DNA of 16,409 bases from Ochromonadaceae sp. CCMP2298. Its lineage: Eukaryota; Sar; Synurophyceae; Ochromonadales; Ochromonadaceae. The translations under genes were made by a program, and so were the position numbers. A model generated the notes under the pieces. That model was not told the origin of the DNA and ran no database searches. It was given only the letters and a program-made list of their open reading frames with translations. Where the stretch lies: contig MU634073.1 in NCBI GenBank assembly GCA_026770595.1, positions 1 through 16,409 of the forward strand. Direction: 5' to 3'. Below are positions 8,701-16,409 of the stretch, in pieces; the stretch's first letter is position 1; each line of letters starts with the position of its first letter.

Positions 8701-11700
8701 AGAAGGCGCCGGTGAAGACGTCCTCGGGGGGGGGTACGGCGTCCATATTGGGGCTGCGGAAGGCCTGGGGCGAGGGGGGAGCCACCTCCACACCGGACTC
8801 GCCTCTTACACTCTCCTCTCCCTCCTCTACCTCCTCTACCTCGGATGGGGACAGGTCTAGGTCTTGCGGCAGGGCAGGGTCCTGGGGTAGGGGCAGTCGC
8901 TCAATTCCCATGGGGGTTTCCATCAACTTGCGGTTGAAGCGCACAGTCTGATCGAACACGCGTTCGTACTCCTGCACGATTTGGTGCTGCGCGTCGGGCT
9001 GCAGGAAGAAGTTTCTAGAGAGGGTGTCCAGATAGAGTCTAAACTCGTGTGACAGGTAGAGCGGGAAGCGGTCGTTGGCGAAGCAGGCGCTGGAGTGGTA
9101 GGTGCGGTAGCTGGTCTGGGTGCCCTCCAGCACTGCCAACACCTCCTGGAAGTTCTCCTGCAGCACCTCGGACTTCGTGGCCTCCCTGATCTTCTGGCAG
9201 GCCAACTCGTAGGACGCCTCGCGGTCCTCCCTCTCGAAGCGAAACTCCTCCTTGAGGTCCCAGATCTCGTCTGCTGACTTGTCCTCCAGGGACTTCTGCT
9301 CCGCGCGGTGGTGCTCCACCTTGTGTTGAAAGAGAGGGTTTTATGCGAATATAGTAAAGAGGGGGTTTAATGCGAATATAGTATTGAAAGAGCGGGTTTA
9401 ATGCGAATATAGTAAAGAGGGGGTTTAATGCGTATATAGTAAAGAGGGTTTAATGCAAATATAGTATTGAAAGAGGGGATTTAATGCGTATATAGTATTG
9501 AAAAAGGGGGTTCGACTCACGATTTTCGCCGTGGCAAGGAAGAAGTCGCCCACATTGGCAGAAGCTTGGGCCACCATCCCCGCCTGCGTTTCCCCGTAGG
9601 TTGTGATTGCGTCGATGAGTTTCTTGTAGCGGCCGTCCAGCCTGCGCAGCTTGACCGCGCTCTCCTGGGCCACCACCGCGTCCACGAGGGCGTTGCACCT
9701 GCCCTGCTCGCGCACCAGCTCCAGCGACTGCAGACAGCCTAGCTGGTACTCCTGAGAGGCGTAATCGAGGGGCAGTTAGATACACCATAAAGTGGGTTTT
9801 AGAAAAAAGACCAGTTAGCGTATGTTTGAGGTGAAAAGACCAGATTTGGGTAGGGCAATCGTGATAAAATGAGACATGCGGCCCTTTTATGTCATTCTAC
9901 CCACACACTAGCCGTACCTGGGGCAGGTCCGATCCGAAGTACAGCACGCCTAGGCGCCTGTTCCAGCCCTTGACCAGCGAAGGGTCTGCGTGGGCACCCG
10001 TGTGGGCTGTGTCGGGGTCTTTCGCATTACGGGTCTTGCCCAGGGTCTTGGTCGCCCCCAACGTACCCGTACCCGTACCCGCACCCGTACCCGTCCCCGT
10101 CCCCGTCCCGTGTCGTGTGGCGGGATTTTTAGTGGAGAGAGTCCCGAGAGTCCCCCCCCCCGTGCCCGCCAGTGTGTGTGCACCTGTGGCCCCTGTGCCC
10201 AGTGTGTGTGAACCGAGTGTGTGCGAACGCTGCTCTACTGCCAGCAGCTCAGCCTCCATCTCCCCCACCACCTCCTTGACCTGCTCCTTAAACAGGGCAG
10301 GAATCTGCTCCACCTCCTCCACATCCCGCAGATCCGGCAGCAGCGCCCTCAAAACACCCGCTACCTCGGCCCTGGGGTGCGCATCATATATACCATAAAG
10401 TGCAAGGGTTTTAGAGGGAAAATCCAGTAAGCGTGTGTGTGTTCAAGGTGAAAAGACCAGATTTGGGTAGGGCAATCATGATAAAAAGACGGCCCTTTTA
10501 TGTCATCCTAACCGTACCTGGGGGCAGTGCGCATCTTGGTCACCAGGCCGCGCACTTTCTCCAGCTGCGCCAGGCGGCCCCGCTCCTCCAGCACGCCCCT
10601 GAGCGTGAAAGAGCACACGACCAGCTCCAGGCGCGCCTGCATGCCCACGATGAGGCGGTCGTAGATCACGTCATCGCTCTGCAGGTCCGCCACCTGCGCC
10701 TGGAACTCAGGCTTCAGGCCCCCACCCAGGCGCCACAGCTCCAGCAGATGGGGGTCGTCCAAAGCAGCCTGCAGCACGGCGGCGTTTTTGTGCAGCTGCG
10801 GCTCCACCTTGAGCGCCCCGTACACGTGCAGCTCCCGGCGCAGGGCCTCGACGCGGTCTGCCGCTGTGTAGGCGATGTCCGCTTGCAGGCGCAGGAGGTC
10901 GTCGTAGCAGGACTGGATGGCGTTTATCTCCGCGCCCGCCATTTCGCCCAGCTCCGCCTGCACTGCGGCCACTGCGTCTGAGGAGATAGTGCTGCAGCTG
11001 AGCTCCTGCAACCGCCCGAAGCACGCGCTTGCCTGCTGCTCTCGCTTCTGCTGCCCCCCCCGGAAGCGCGTCATCAGCACCCGCCTATCGCTGGGGTCTG
11101 TGAACTCGGGGGATGCGATGTGGAGGCGGAAGTCTTCTAGGGCCTTCTCGTGCCGCAGGTGCCGCCACTTGTCTCGGCAGTCCTCCCAGCCCTGCAGACA
11201 GGCTGCCTCGGTCTGCGCCTGCGCTATCTGGTGCGCCGCGAGCGTCCGCGCGTGCGCGTTTTTGTTGGTGATTATCTCTGTGTTGAGCTCGAAGGCCTCG
11301 GCCTCCACGATGTGCTCGATGTCGTCTGGCAGCTGGTGCGCGATGCCGATGAGCCCGTCCACCAGTCGCTTCAGCTCGGCGCCCGTTACCTCCGCGCGTT
11401 GCGTCTCCGTGTGGTCCAAATCGTACGCGAACTTCTCCACAATGTCCGAGCGTGTCTGTATCTTCACCCTCAGCTCGCTCTCCAGGATGTCCACCAGGCC
11501 GCGCTCGCTCTTGGGGATGAGGAAGCCGTCCTCGTTGAGAGCGGCGCAGAATTTCGTCAGATCCTCGTCAAGCACCTCCATGGTCTCTCTGAACTCGCGA
11601 GAGAAGTTGAGCACATTCTGCACCACGGCCTCGTTGGTCTCCTCCAGAAACTTGGCGAACAGCCGCAGCCGAGACATGTGGCGCTCCTTCTTTTGCATTT

Positions 11701-11791
11701 TCAGCTTGGACAGGCCTGAGAACTCCCGGGTCTTGTCGACCGAGGGGTCGGTGAGGGTCTTCACCAGTTGGACATCCGCCTCTCCAGACAT
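5744..11791 (-). CDS. CCDC180: CCDC180-like large coiled-coil protein (DUF4455-type N-terminus)
   Basis: Minus-strand exons 11791-10518, 10371-9918, 9751-9521 and 9319-5744 join in frame (GT-AG introns; phases 2, 0, 0) to 1844 aa. The N-terminal region (about residues 20-425) has the helix pattern of DUF4455, including LPDDIEHIVEAEAFELNTEI, then WEDCRDKWRHLRHEKALEDF, as in vertebrate CCDC180 (about 1700 aa). The rest is mostly charged helix. Exon 4 contains GGVPAALQQWLAESRDKLLG and ends RQVDMLRRGNV. DUF4456, the family's other domain, is expected here but I cannot place it. Low-complexity inserts: SHTLG and GT repeats in exon 2, a GAV/GA-rich stretch and a GDGGDGG stretch in exon 4. CCDC180 is associated with motile cilia, so a ciliary or sperm-tail-type role is inferred. 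The start is the first ATG in frame (A at -3), but open frame continues upstream and the true N-terminus may be longer. A weak CAG/GTAGAT donor near the end leaves a small extra 3' exon possible. Confidence 0.78.
8581..8616 (-). repeat. 9-bp coding repeat (GAV-rich)
   Basis: Four tandem 9-bp units of CCCCCACAG type on the plus strand, in frame in the large last exon of the CCDC180-like gene. They encode an Ala-Val-Gly/Glu run flanked by a Gly-Ala-Asp-rich stretch. The unit length is a multiple of three, so copy-number change keeps the frame. Confidence 0.85.
9320..9520 (-). repeat. CCDC180-like intron 3, built of about six 26-31-bp repeat units
   Basis: A 201-bp phase-0 intron (GTGAGT to CACAAG). 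On the plus strand almost all of it is six head-to-tail copies of GGGTTTAATGCGnATATAGTA followed by AAGAGG or TTGAAAGAG. On the transcribed strand each copy gives a CTATA motif, an AACCC run and a TC-rich tract, so each unit carries intron-like pyrimidine signal. The flanking exons join as ATAKI to VEHHRAEQ. Confidence 0.85.
9752..9917 (-). mobile_element. Introner-like intron, copy 2 (CCDC180-like intron 2)
   Basis: A 166-bp phase-0 intron, GTACGG to CTCTCAG, with TCTAAC as a likely branch point. It is a clear sequence copy of the intron at 10372-10517: 9829-9860 is identical over 32 bases to 10446-10477, the 16-mer GGCCCTTTTATGTCAT is shared, and so are the GTACGG donor and the region around ACCATAAAGTG. 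It has extra bases near its donor end (GTGTGTGGG). Confidence 0.75.
10063..10110 (-). repeat. 6-bp coding repeat (Gly-Thr)
   Basis: Eight 6-bp units (GTACCC and variants GCACCC, GTCCCC) in frame in exon 2 of the CCDC180-like gene, encoding alternating Gly-Thr. A neighbouring SHTLG-SHTLG repeat lies at about 10200-10230. The segment is probably a disordered linker. Confidence 0.85.
10372..10517 (-). mobile_element. Introner-like intron, copy 1 (CCDC180-like intron 1)
   Basis: A 146-bp intron splitting an arginine codon after two bases, GTACGG to CACCCCAG. It is homologous over most of its length to the next intron downstream (9752-9917). The heptamer CCCCAGG spans the 5' exon/intron junction and recurs at the 3' junction, which fits a target-site duplication that supplies the AG/GT splice context. 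No ORF is present. Confidence 0.75.
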
Positions 11792-12067
11792 GATGATGTG
11801 TGCTGTCCAAGAGACCCGATCGGGGGGGGGGGTCTCCAAGCACTTGGGGCACTGGGACACAGGGCACTTGCGAGACGGGATCGGATGCGCCAGCCGCGCA
11901 AGTTTCAGTAGTGCTTCCTTGCGCACCTTACGCAGGAGCCGCTCTTGCCTCGCAGCTTATTGATGATCCTCCCAGTCCAAGATGATGGCCGATGTGGATT
12001 GGGGCTTTGGCGTGTGCTGGAGTTGATTGGAATGTGGATGAGGCTGCGACGACTTGATATTGTGCAT
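11792..12067 (-). promoter_or_regulatory. 5' leader of CCDC180-like gene with in-frame upstream ATG ORF
   Basis: On the minus strand an ATG at 12067 opens a 36-codon frame (MHNIKSSQPHPH...) ending in TAA at 11959-11957. After that stop the same frame stays open for 55 codons, with coding-like content (RQERLLRKVRKEALLKLARL), until the ATG at 11791 that I take as the start. It may be a uORF, an alternative N-terminus or a nonsense-interrupted N-terminal exon. A C run at 11822-11831 encodes part of the TPPPD stretch. Confidence 0.4.
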
Positions 12068-12190
12068 GGATTAACTTATGACAGCTAAAAGTGAAACTAT
12101 ATGAGATGTAACGGCCAAAGATTTTACAATAGGTGTACTAAAATAGGCATTCCTGACATTTACTTTCCGGTTTGGTTGGTTCCGGTTCAG

Positions 12191-12615
12191 AGGGATTTCC
12201 ACGTCGATTGAGGAGCTGGCGTTCCATATTCGTGGCCCAGACCAAACCGTCTTGCGCTCCTTCGCGAGGGAGACTTTTATGATGCGCGCCTGGGTAGGGG
12301 GTGATCGAGGTGCGGCCTTTCGTGCAGGAGCTACAAGGGCAATGCTGGCAGAGTTACATTCAACAGAGGAAAGGCGACATGTCTGTAGACGCGCAATTCC
12401 AAAATAGGAAAAATTACTTTCGGAGGTGGTGCACTAACTTACGTGAAGGATTGTACCGGTACGGGACATTTTCTGCGAAACGGCCGTATTTTTTCTGGAA
12501 TTTCATCGTAACGCCCGCCGGTGTAACGGCCGGGTGGGAAAGGGTTACGGATGGTAACCCTCTCCCACTCCTCTATCAACTCGATGTAGATTGCATAGAA
12601 CATCTAAACCGCTGA
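12191..12615 (+). pseudogene. Possible frameshifted small gene, function unknown
   Basis: Two plus-strand frames have protein-like content and abut. One runs from about 12147 through 12191-12294 (STSIEELAFHIRGPDQT, then RSFARETFMMRAW). The other runs 12301-12615 (IEVRPFVQELQGQCWQSY to LDVDCIEHLNR) and ends in TGA. They change frame at a run of five Gs (12297-12301). Neither has a good ATG at its front; the first ATG is at 12279. A TTCAG acceptor-like motif ends at 12190. AATAAA follows 135 nt after the stop. I do not recognise the product. It may be a decayed transposon or duplicated gene, or chance open frame. Confidence 0.3.
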
Positions 12616-12749
12616 TAACCTCCATTTGTACGCTCAAATATGCGCAGATGGCCCACATCTCACACCCCAGTCGTACTTTGACACCCCCCAAAAGTTACCC
12701 CATAGGGGTTCCTACACCATGATCTGTACACCGTTTCTACACAATTTAC

Positions 12750-12755
12750 AATAAA
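12750..12755 (+). promoter_or_regulatory. Candidate plus-strand poly(A) signal
   Basis: AATAAA in an AT-rich stretch, 135 nt downstream of the TGA of the possible small plus-strand ORF. It is the only support for a transcript there. Confidence 0.3.
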
Positions 12756-12788
12756 TGCTGACTATAGTGGTGTTTGCAAGTTGGGCCC

Positions 12789-15700
12789 TCAGTCCCCCTC
12801 CTGTCCCCTTAGGTTCTTCTTGCGAGGCGACCCATTGGCCTCCGAGGGCCTCGGTTGCGAGGGGGGCTGCGGACTCACACAATCAACATTTGAGCCCCCT
12901 GTCTCCCCCTCTGACTCCCCCACCGACTGTAACGAGTGATCCGGCCGAATCTGCTCTGTTAGAGTGTCTGGCGGTGCACGTCTCAGCACCTTTGCTGTCT
13001 CAGTGCCACTCCTTAGTGCCTGCTCCACCTGCTCCCGGTGGTGGGCCGTGCTGGACGGTGGGTCCGTGTCGAGTGCGTGCACCTCCGACCATGCAAAGCC
13101 CCCCAGGGCCCCCACTGGATCCGCCTCAAAGAGGGTGTCGGTGGCTAGATAGGCGAGTATTTCCAAGTCGAGCGCGCCGAACCCCTCCCCGTCCTCTCCC
13201 ATGGGACGCGCACCCCGCGTCTGCCCCTTCTCTTGTGCGCGCAATGCACCACCCAGTCGCCTCGCAATCCCCATAGCATGCTTGTTTCGCCCCCCGCCGC
13301 CGCGAACTTCCCCTAGCTCATGGCTCGGGGCGAAATGCAGGGGGCCCCCCTGGCCAGGGGAGTAGCGCCATTGGCCGGCATGGTGCGAGAAGCGGGAAAG
13401 GCCCCCCCCGCGCCGCTGGCCTCGAGTGGCGGTGGCGATTAGGGCTCTGGCCTGCGCGACCACCGTCTCCGCATCGCCCCCGGGGCCCCCGAGGGTGCTC
13501 TCCTTTAGACCCCGCTGGCCCGCGTTGGTTATGATCTCGTCTCCCTCGTCGCACGAAGGCGAGGGGCGGGGGGGGCTCTCCAGGCTCTGGTCTCCCAGCA
13601 CAGCGGTATCAGCGGTATCAGCGGTATCAGCGGTATCAGCGGTATCAGCGGTATCAGCGGTATCAGCGGCCACAGGCTCTTCTGGGAGCTCGTCGTCAAA
13701 GACTATCCCAGAAATCCCCTGAGAGGAGGGAGCACTTACATCAACCTCTGAGGTACCTCCCTTTTGCTTTATGTCTTCAAAGTCCCTAGCTCGCTCCTCC
13801 CTCTGGTTCTCCCTCAGCTGCGCCATGAGGCGCTTTATATTCAGCGGAGTGAACCTGGGGCACTCGTATGCGCTTTCCAGCTGCGCGGAGCTGAAGGGCC
13901 TCTCACGCAGCAGCCGGAAAAGGTGCTTATTCCAGGTATTGGACCCATCTAGAACAGGCACTTTCACCCTACCGGTAGTCCCCCTGGTCTGACTGGGTAA
14001 AGCGCACTCACCCGTCACCAGTCCCCAGTCCTCTCCCCCCTCCTGTTCTAGTCCTGAGCCTCCCCCCCCAGGGGTGAGCGAGTTCCCCCCCAGTGTGGAC
14101 AGTTGCTGTAGGGGGTGAGGAAACCATCGGAGGGGGATTTTAGACGTGTATTATGTGTACTATGTTGTGTATTATGTTGTGTATTATGTATTATGTTGTG
14201 TATCATGTTATGTTATGGGGAGAATAGGAGGAGCTGGGTGGAACATTTGCACAGACGACTTACGCAGTGGGGGGCCTTCGGCTTCTTTGCGCGCCGCTCG
14301 TCGTGCAGAGCGCGCACCCTGCTGTGCTCCGCGAGAGAGCTCCTGCGCCCGAACATATCGACATGCTCCTCCGCCCCCGCCCCCTGCGCCCCCTTTTCCC
14401 CCGATGGGTGCTTTTGAGCACTGAGGGCCAGGTCCAGGGCAGAGAGGTATGCAGGGGTGGGGGTGGGGGTGGGTGATGAAGTGGCATGCAGGCCCGTGTC
14501 GATGCGGTTCGCAAAACCCATCAGCTAAGGGGAGAAAGGAGGGGAGAGACAGAGAGAGGGAGAGAGGGGAGAGACAGAGAGACGAGAGTGAGAGTTAGAG
14601 CGAGAGGAAAGCGAGAGAGAGACAGAGAGACAGAGAGACAGAGCGAGAGCGAGAGAGAGGTGGTTCAGATACATTGGTCGGGCTTCTCACCTTCTGGGGA
14701 ATCACTGCCTTCGCTGTCTGGGCGAGCGTGCTGACATGCCCATCAATCTGTGCGTCAGCGCGGTTGTGCACGTGCTGCTGAAGGATTCTGATGCGCTCTT
14801 GTGCTTTGAGCCGCCTAGATTCTCGATCCAGGGCGTTCCGGAGCTTGCGCGTGGCGGCCACCATGTCCTCGTACACGGGCTCTGCGAAGGCGGCTATCGT
14901 CAGCACCTCTGCCAAGGGGGGAGGGATCAGGAAGGTGCGAGGGTGAGAGATCAGAGGGATCAGAGGGGTCAGAGGCAAGAAGGGGATCAGAGGGAAAGGT
15001 GCGGGTTAAATGCGGAGGTGAATGGAGGTAAATGTCACTGTGCAATGGCTCCTCGCAATGCATAATGGATCAATTTGTATCTACGAGGGTCCCCTGAGAG
15101 GGTCTACGTAGAGGTTTATCTATAGGTCTATCTATCACCTGAGAGGCGCTGCGTCTGCACGAAGGTGTCAGCGATGTCGACCATCTCGGTCAGCACGTCG
15201 GGCGTGGGGGTGGAGTACTCGTTCACGTTCGCCACACGCGGGCCCTTGGAGTCATAGTCATTGTTGTGCTGCGTATTGCGCGTACTCGTATTGCGCGCGT
15301 GCTCAGAGCTGTGCCTGCTGACAGTATTGCTACTGAGCACGTTATTACGTTCCACGGGTCCCGCTAGCCTCTCCCTCTCATCGGACTCGAGGTGAACCTC
15401 CATCACCTCCTCCTTCACGGCCCTGTGCGCAGCCTGCAGCTTCTGCCCCGCCTCACTGAGTCCCCCCAGCTCCACTGTAAGCCTCCGAAGGGCTGCCTTC
15501 AGGTACGCCTCACGCACCAGCACCGCATCCAGCTTGCCCCGGTACTCCTCCGTCGCAGCCTCCACGATAAGCTCCTGCACACTGATGTCGTGCCTGCCCA
15601 GCAACAGCCCCCTCGTGCGACGGTACTGCATGGTATGCTTCTCGGCCCTGACGTCCTCAATCGTGGCCCGGTAGGTGGCGATATCAGCTGCGTACCGCTC

Positions 15701-16409
15701 TAGCAGGCTGTTCTCCTCCACAACCTGCCTGCGCGCTTTCTCTGCTTCCTCTATCACCTCTACAAGCTTCTGCTGCAGCCACACGACCTTCTTTCGCATG
15801 GGCAGGGTCAGGGCTGCCACTATGGCGATCACCTTGCACATTATAGATGGAGGGGGTTTAATGCACATAATAGTATAGGAGGGGGTTTAATACACATTAT
15901 AGTGTAGGAGGGGGTTTAATGCACATTATAGTATAGAAGGAGGGGGTTAAATACCTTCGCGCGCGCCTCGACCAGGTCCACCAGCACCTCCTCGAAGACA
16001 GGCAGGGTGGCCTGTGTGCAGTCGATGTATGACATCAGGCGCGCAGAGAGGGGATAGAGAGTATTGTGTTAGTATGTGTTGATATGTATGTAAGTGCTAA
16101 TATGGACGCACCTGGAGGCGCTGCAGGCCGTTGATTGAGCGCTCAGAAGTCACCACACGCAGGGTTGATACATGCGCGAGAAGCTTCTGCACCACCCTGT
16201 CGGGCAGCGGGATTCGCCTCGGGTCTCGATCACGCGGACTAGACCCGCCAGACCCGCGCCGCGAGTCGTACAGTCCGGACCCGCTGGTCCCGGTCTCCAC
16301 ACCCTCCGGCGCCACCAGGTCCTCAATCTTCTGGCAGAGCTTCCCCACCCATGCCTGCATGTCGTCCAGCCACTGCGAGTGCGCCTCGCGCCCTGAGGCG
16401 GCCCTGCGC
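12789..16409 (-). CDS. Large coiled-coil protein, function unknown (5' part beyond window)
   Basis: Minus-strand exons 16409(partial)-16112, 16011-15955, 15832-15139, 14908-14691, 14524-14264 and 14105-12789 join in frame (phases 0, 0, 1, 0, 0) to about 947 residues ending in TGA. The first half is helical and heptad-like, for example WLQQKLVEVIEEAEKARRQV, RLTVELGGLSEAGQKLQAAH and VYEDMVAATRKLRNALDRES. Linkers are Asn/Ser/Thr-rich (exon 3) and Pro-Thr-rich (exon 5). The last exon holds FRLLRERPFSSAQLESAYE, seven Ala-Asp-Thr repeats, then Gly/Arg-rich sequence and a basic C-terminus (SPRKKNLRG). I do not recognise the family. It lies upstream of the CCDC180-like gene in the same orientation and shares an intron repeat family with it. 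A cytoskeletal or ciliary scaffold is a guess from composition alone. The exon structure is well supported by frame continuity, except the 57-bp second exon, whose acceptor is uncertain. Confidence 0.75.
13602..13669 (-). repeat. 9-bp coding repeat (Ala-Asp-Thr x7)
   Basis: Seven perfect tandem copies of AGCGGTATC (plus strand) plus a partial one, encoding (Ala-Asp-Thr)7 in the last exon of the unknown coiled-coil gene. The nucleotide identity is perfect, which suggests recent expansion or homogenisation by slippage. Confidence 0.95.
14106..14263 (-). other. Unknown coiled-coil gene, intron 5
   Basis: A 158-bp phase-0 intron, GTAAGT to CCTACAG. It contains a TTATGTTGTGTA-type simple repeat (plus strand, about 14150-14217). 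A pyrimidine-rich tract precedes the acceptor. Confidence 0.85.
14525..14690 (-). other. Unknown coiled-coil gene, intron 4
   Basis: A 166-bp phase-0 intron, GTGAGA to CCTTAG. On the plus strand it is nearly pure GAGA/GACAGA simple repeat, giving a very long pyrimidine tract on the transcribed strand. Confidence 0.85.
14909..15138 (-). other. Unknown coiled-coil gene, intron 3
   Basis: A 230-bp intron, GTGATA to TTGGCAG, splitting a glutamate codon after its first base. GATCAGAGG-type repeats lie near its acceptor end (about 14930-14995). The exons join as QRLS to EVLTIAAF. Confidence 0.85.
15833..15954 (-). repeat. Unknown coiled-coil gene, intron 2, built of 28-bp tandem repeats
   Basis: A 122-bp phase-0 intron, GTATTT to TGCAAG. 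On the plus strand it consists of three to four copies of GGGTTTAATGCACATTATAG followed by TATAGGAGG. The unit is clearly related to that filling the intron at 9320-9520 of the neighbouring gene. The donor (GTATTTAACCCC) and the acceptor (ATAATGTGCAAG) both align to the same point of the unit (TGTGCA/TTAAACCCC). Confidence 0.85.
16012..16111 (-). other. Unknown coiled-coil gene, intron 1
   Basis: A 100-bp phase-0 intron, GTGCGT to GCACACAG. A perfect yeast-type TACTAAC lies on the minus strand about 55 nt before the called acceptor. The pyrimidine tract sits just after it, and no AG occurs for over 30 nt after the tract, so the acceptor is the least certain in the window. Confidence 0.65.

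Larger units (their letters stand above)
12068..12788. other. Spacer between the two minus-strand coiled-coil genes
   Basis: Lower GC than the exons. It contains the possible small plus-strand ORF and AATAAA listed separately. From 12616 to 12788 I see no gene, only C-rich and AT-rich spacer. No AATAAA for the minus-strand gene ending at 12789 was found. Confidence 0.6.

Noticed and set aside
5805-9319. Reading the long last exon as a separate prokaryote-like single gene starting at 9319
   Set aside because: The codon there is GTG right after an intron acceptor (CACAAG/GTG), and the upstream exon joins in frame. The ORF start is therefore an exon edge, not a translation start.
9320-9520. CRISPR-like array
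   Set aside because: The units are directly adjacent with no unique spacers and lie in a spliced intron of a eukaryotic gene.
10917-11963. 348-codon plus-strand open frame
   Set aside because: It lies antisense to the first exon of the CCDC180-like gene. It is Ser/Arg/Cys-rich with no family features, as expected for the reverse strand of GC-rich coding DNA.

Overview
This is nuclear DNA of a eukaryote. Both strands carry long GC-rich coding exons interrupted by spliceosomal introns (all modelled introns are GT-AG, and several have a CTAAC-like branch point), and the spacers are AT-rich and repetitive. I cannot fix the lineage. A CCDC180-type coiled-coil gene, a family tied to motile cilia, and GC-rich exons with short introns suggest a flagellated protist or alga. 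There are no bacterial operons, rRNA or convincing tRNA genes.

Layout: (1) 1-1156 is spacer and 5' flank. It holds a field of TGAG/CTCA-rich degenerate repeats and a 62-bp near-perfect palindrome. (2) 1157-5278, plus strand, is a complete five-exon gene for the U3 snoRNP/SSU-processome WD40 protein UTP13 (TBL3), 988 aa. (3) 5279-5743 is a short spacer between converging genes. (4) 11791-5744, minus strand, is a four-exon gene for an 1844-aa coiled-coil protein resembling CCDC180, with a DUF4455-like N-terminal half. (5) 11792-12788 is a spacer with an upstream ATG frame belonging to the CCDC180-like gene and a possibly frameshifted small plus-strand ORF followed by AATAAA. (6) 16409-12789, minus strand, is the 3' part (six exons, about 947 aa) of a second large coiled-coil gene, which runs off the right edge and which I do not recognise.

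UTP13 is a housekeeping ribosome-biogenesis gene with no obvious functional link to its neighbours. The two minus-strand coiled-coil genes lie head to tail. A shared ciliary or cytoskeletal role is possible but is only inferred.

The most unusual signal is in the introns. Two neighbouring introns of the CCDC180-like gene are copies of one another, at different codon phases, and one is flanked by a 7-bp direct repeat; this is the signature of introner-like elements. Two other introns, one in each coiled-coil gene, are built almost wholly of tandem copies of the same roughly 28-bp unit, and their splice sites appear to lie within repeat units.
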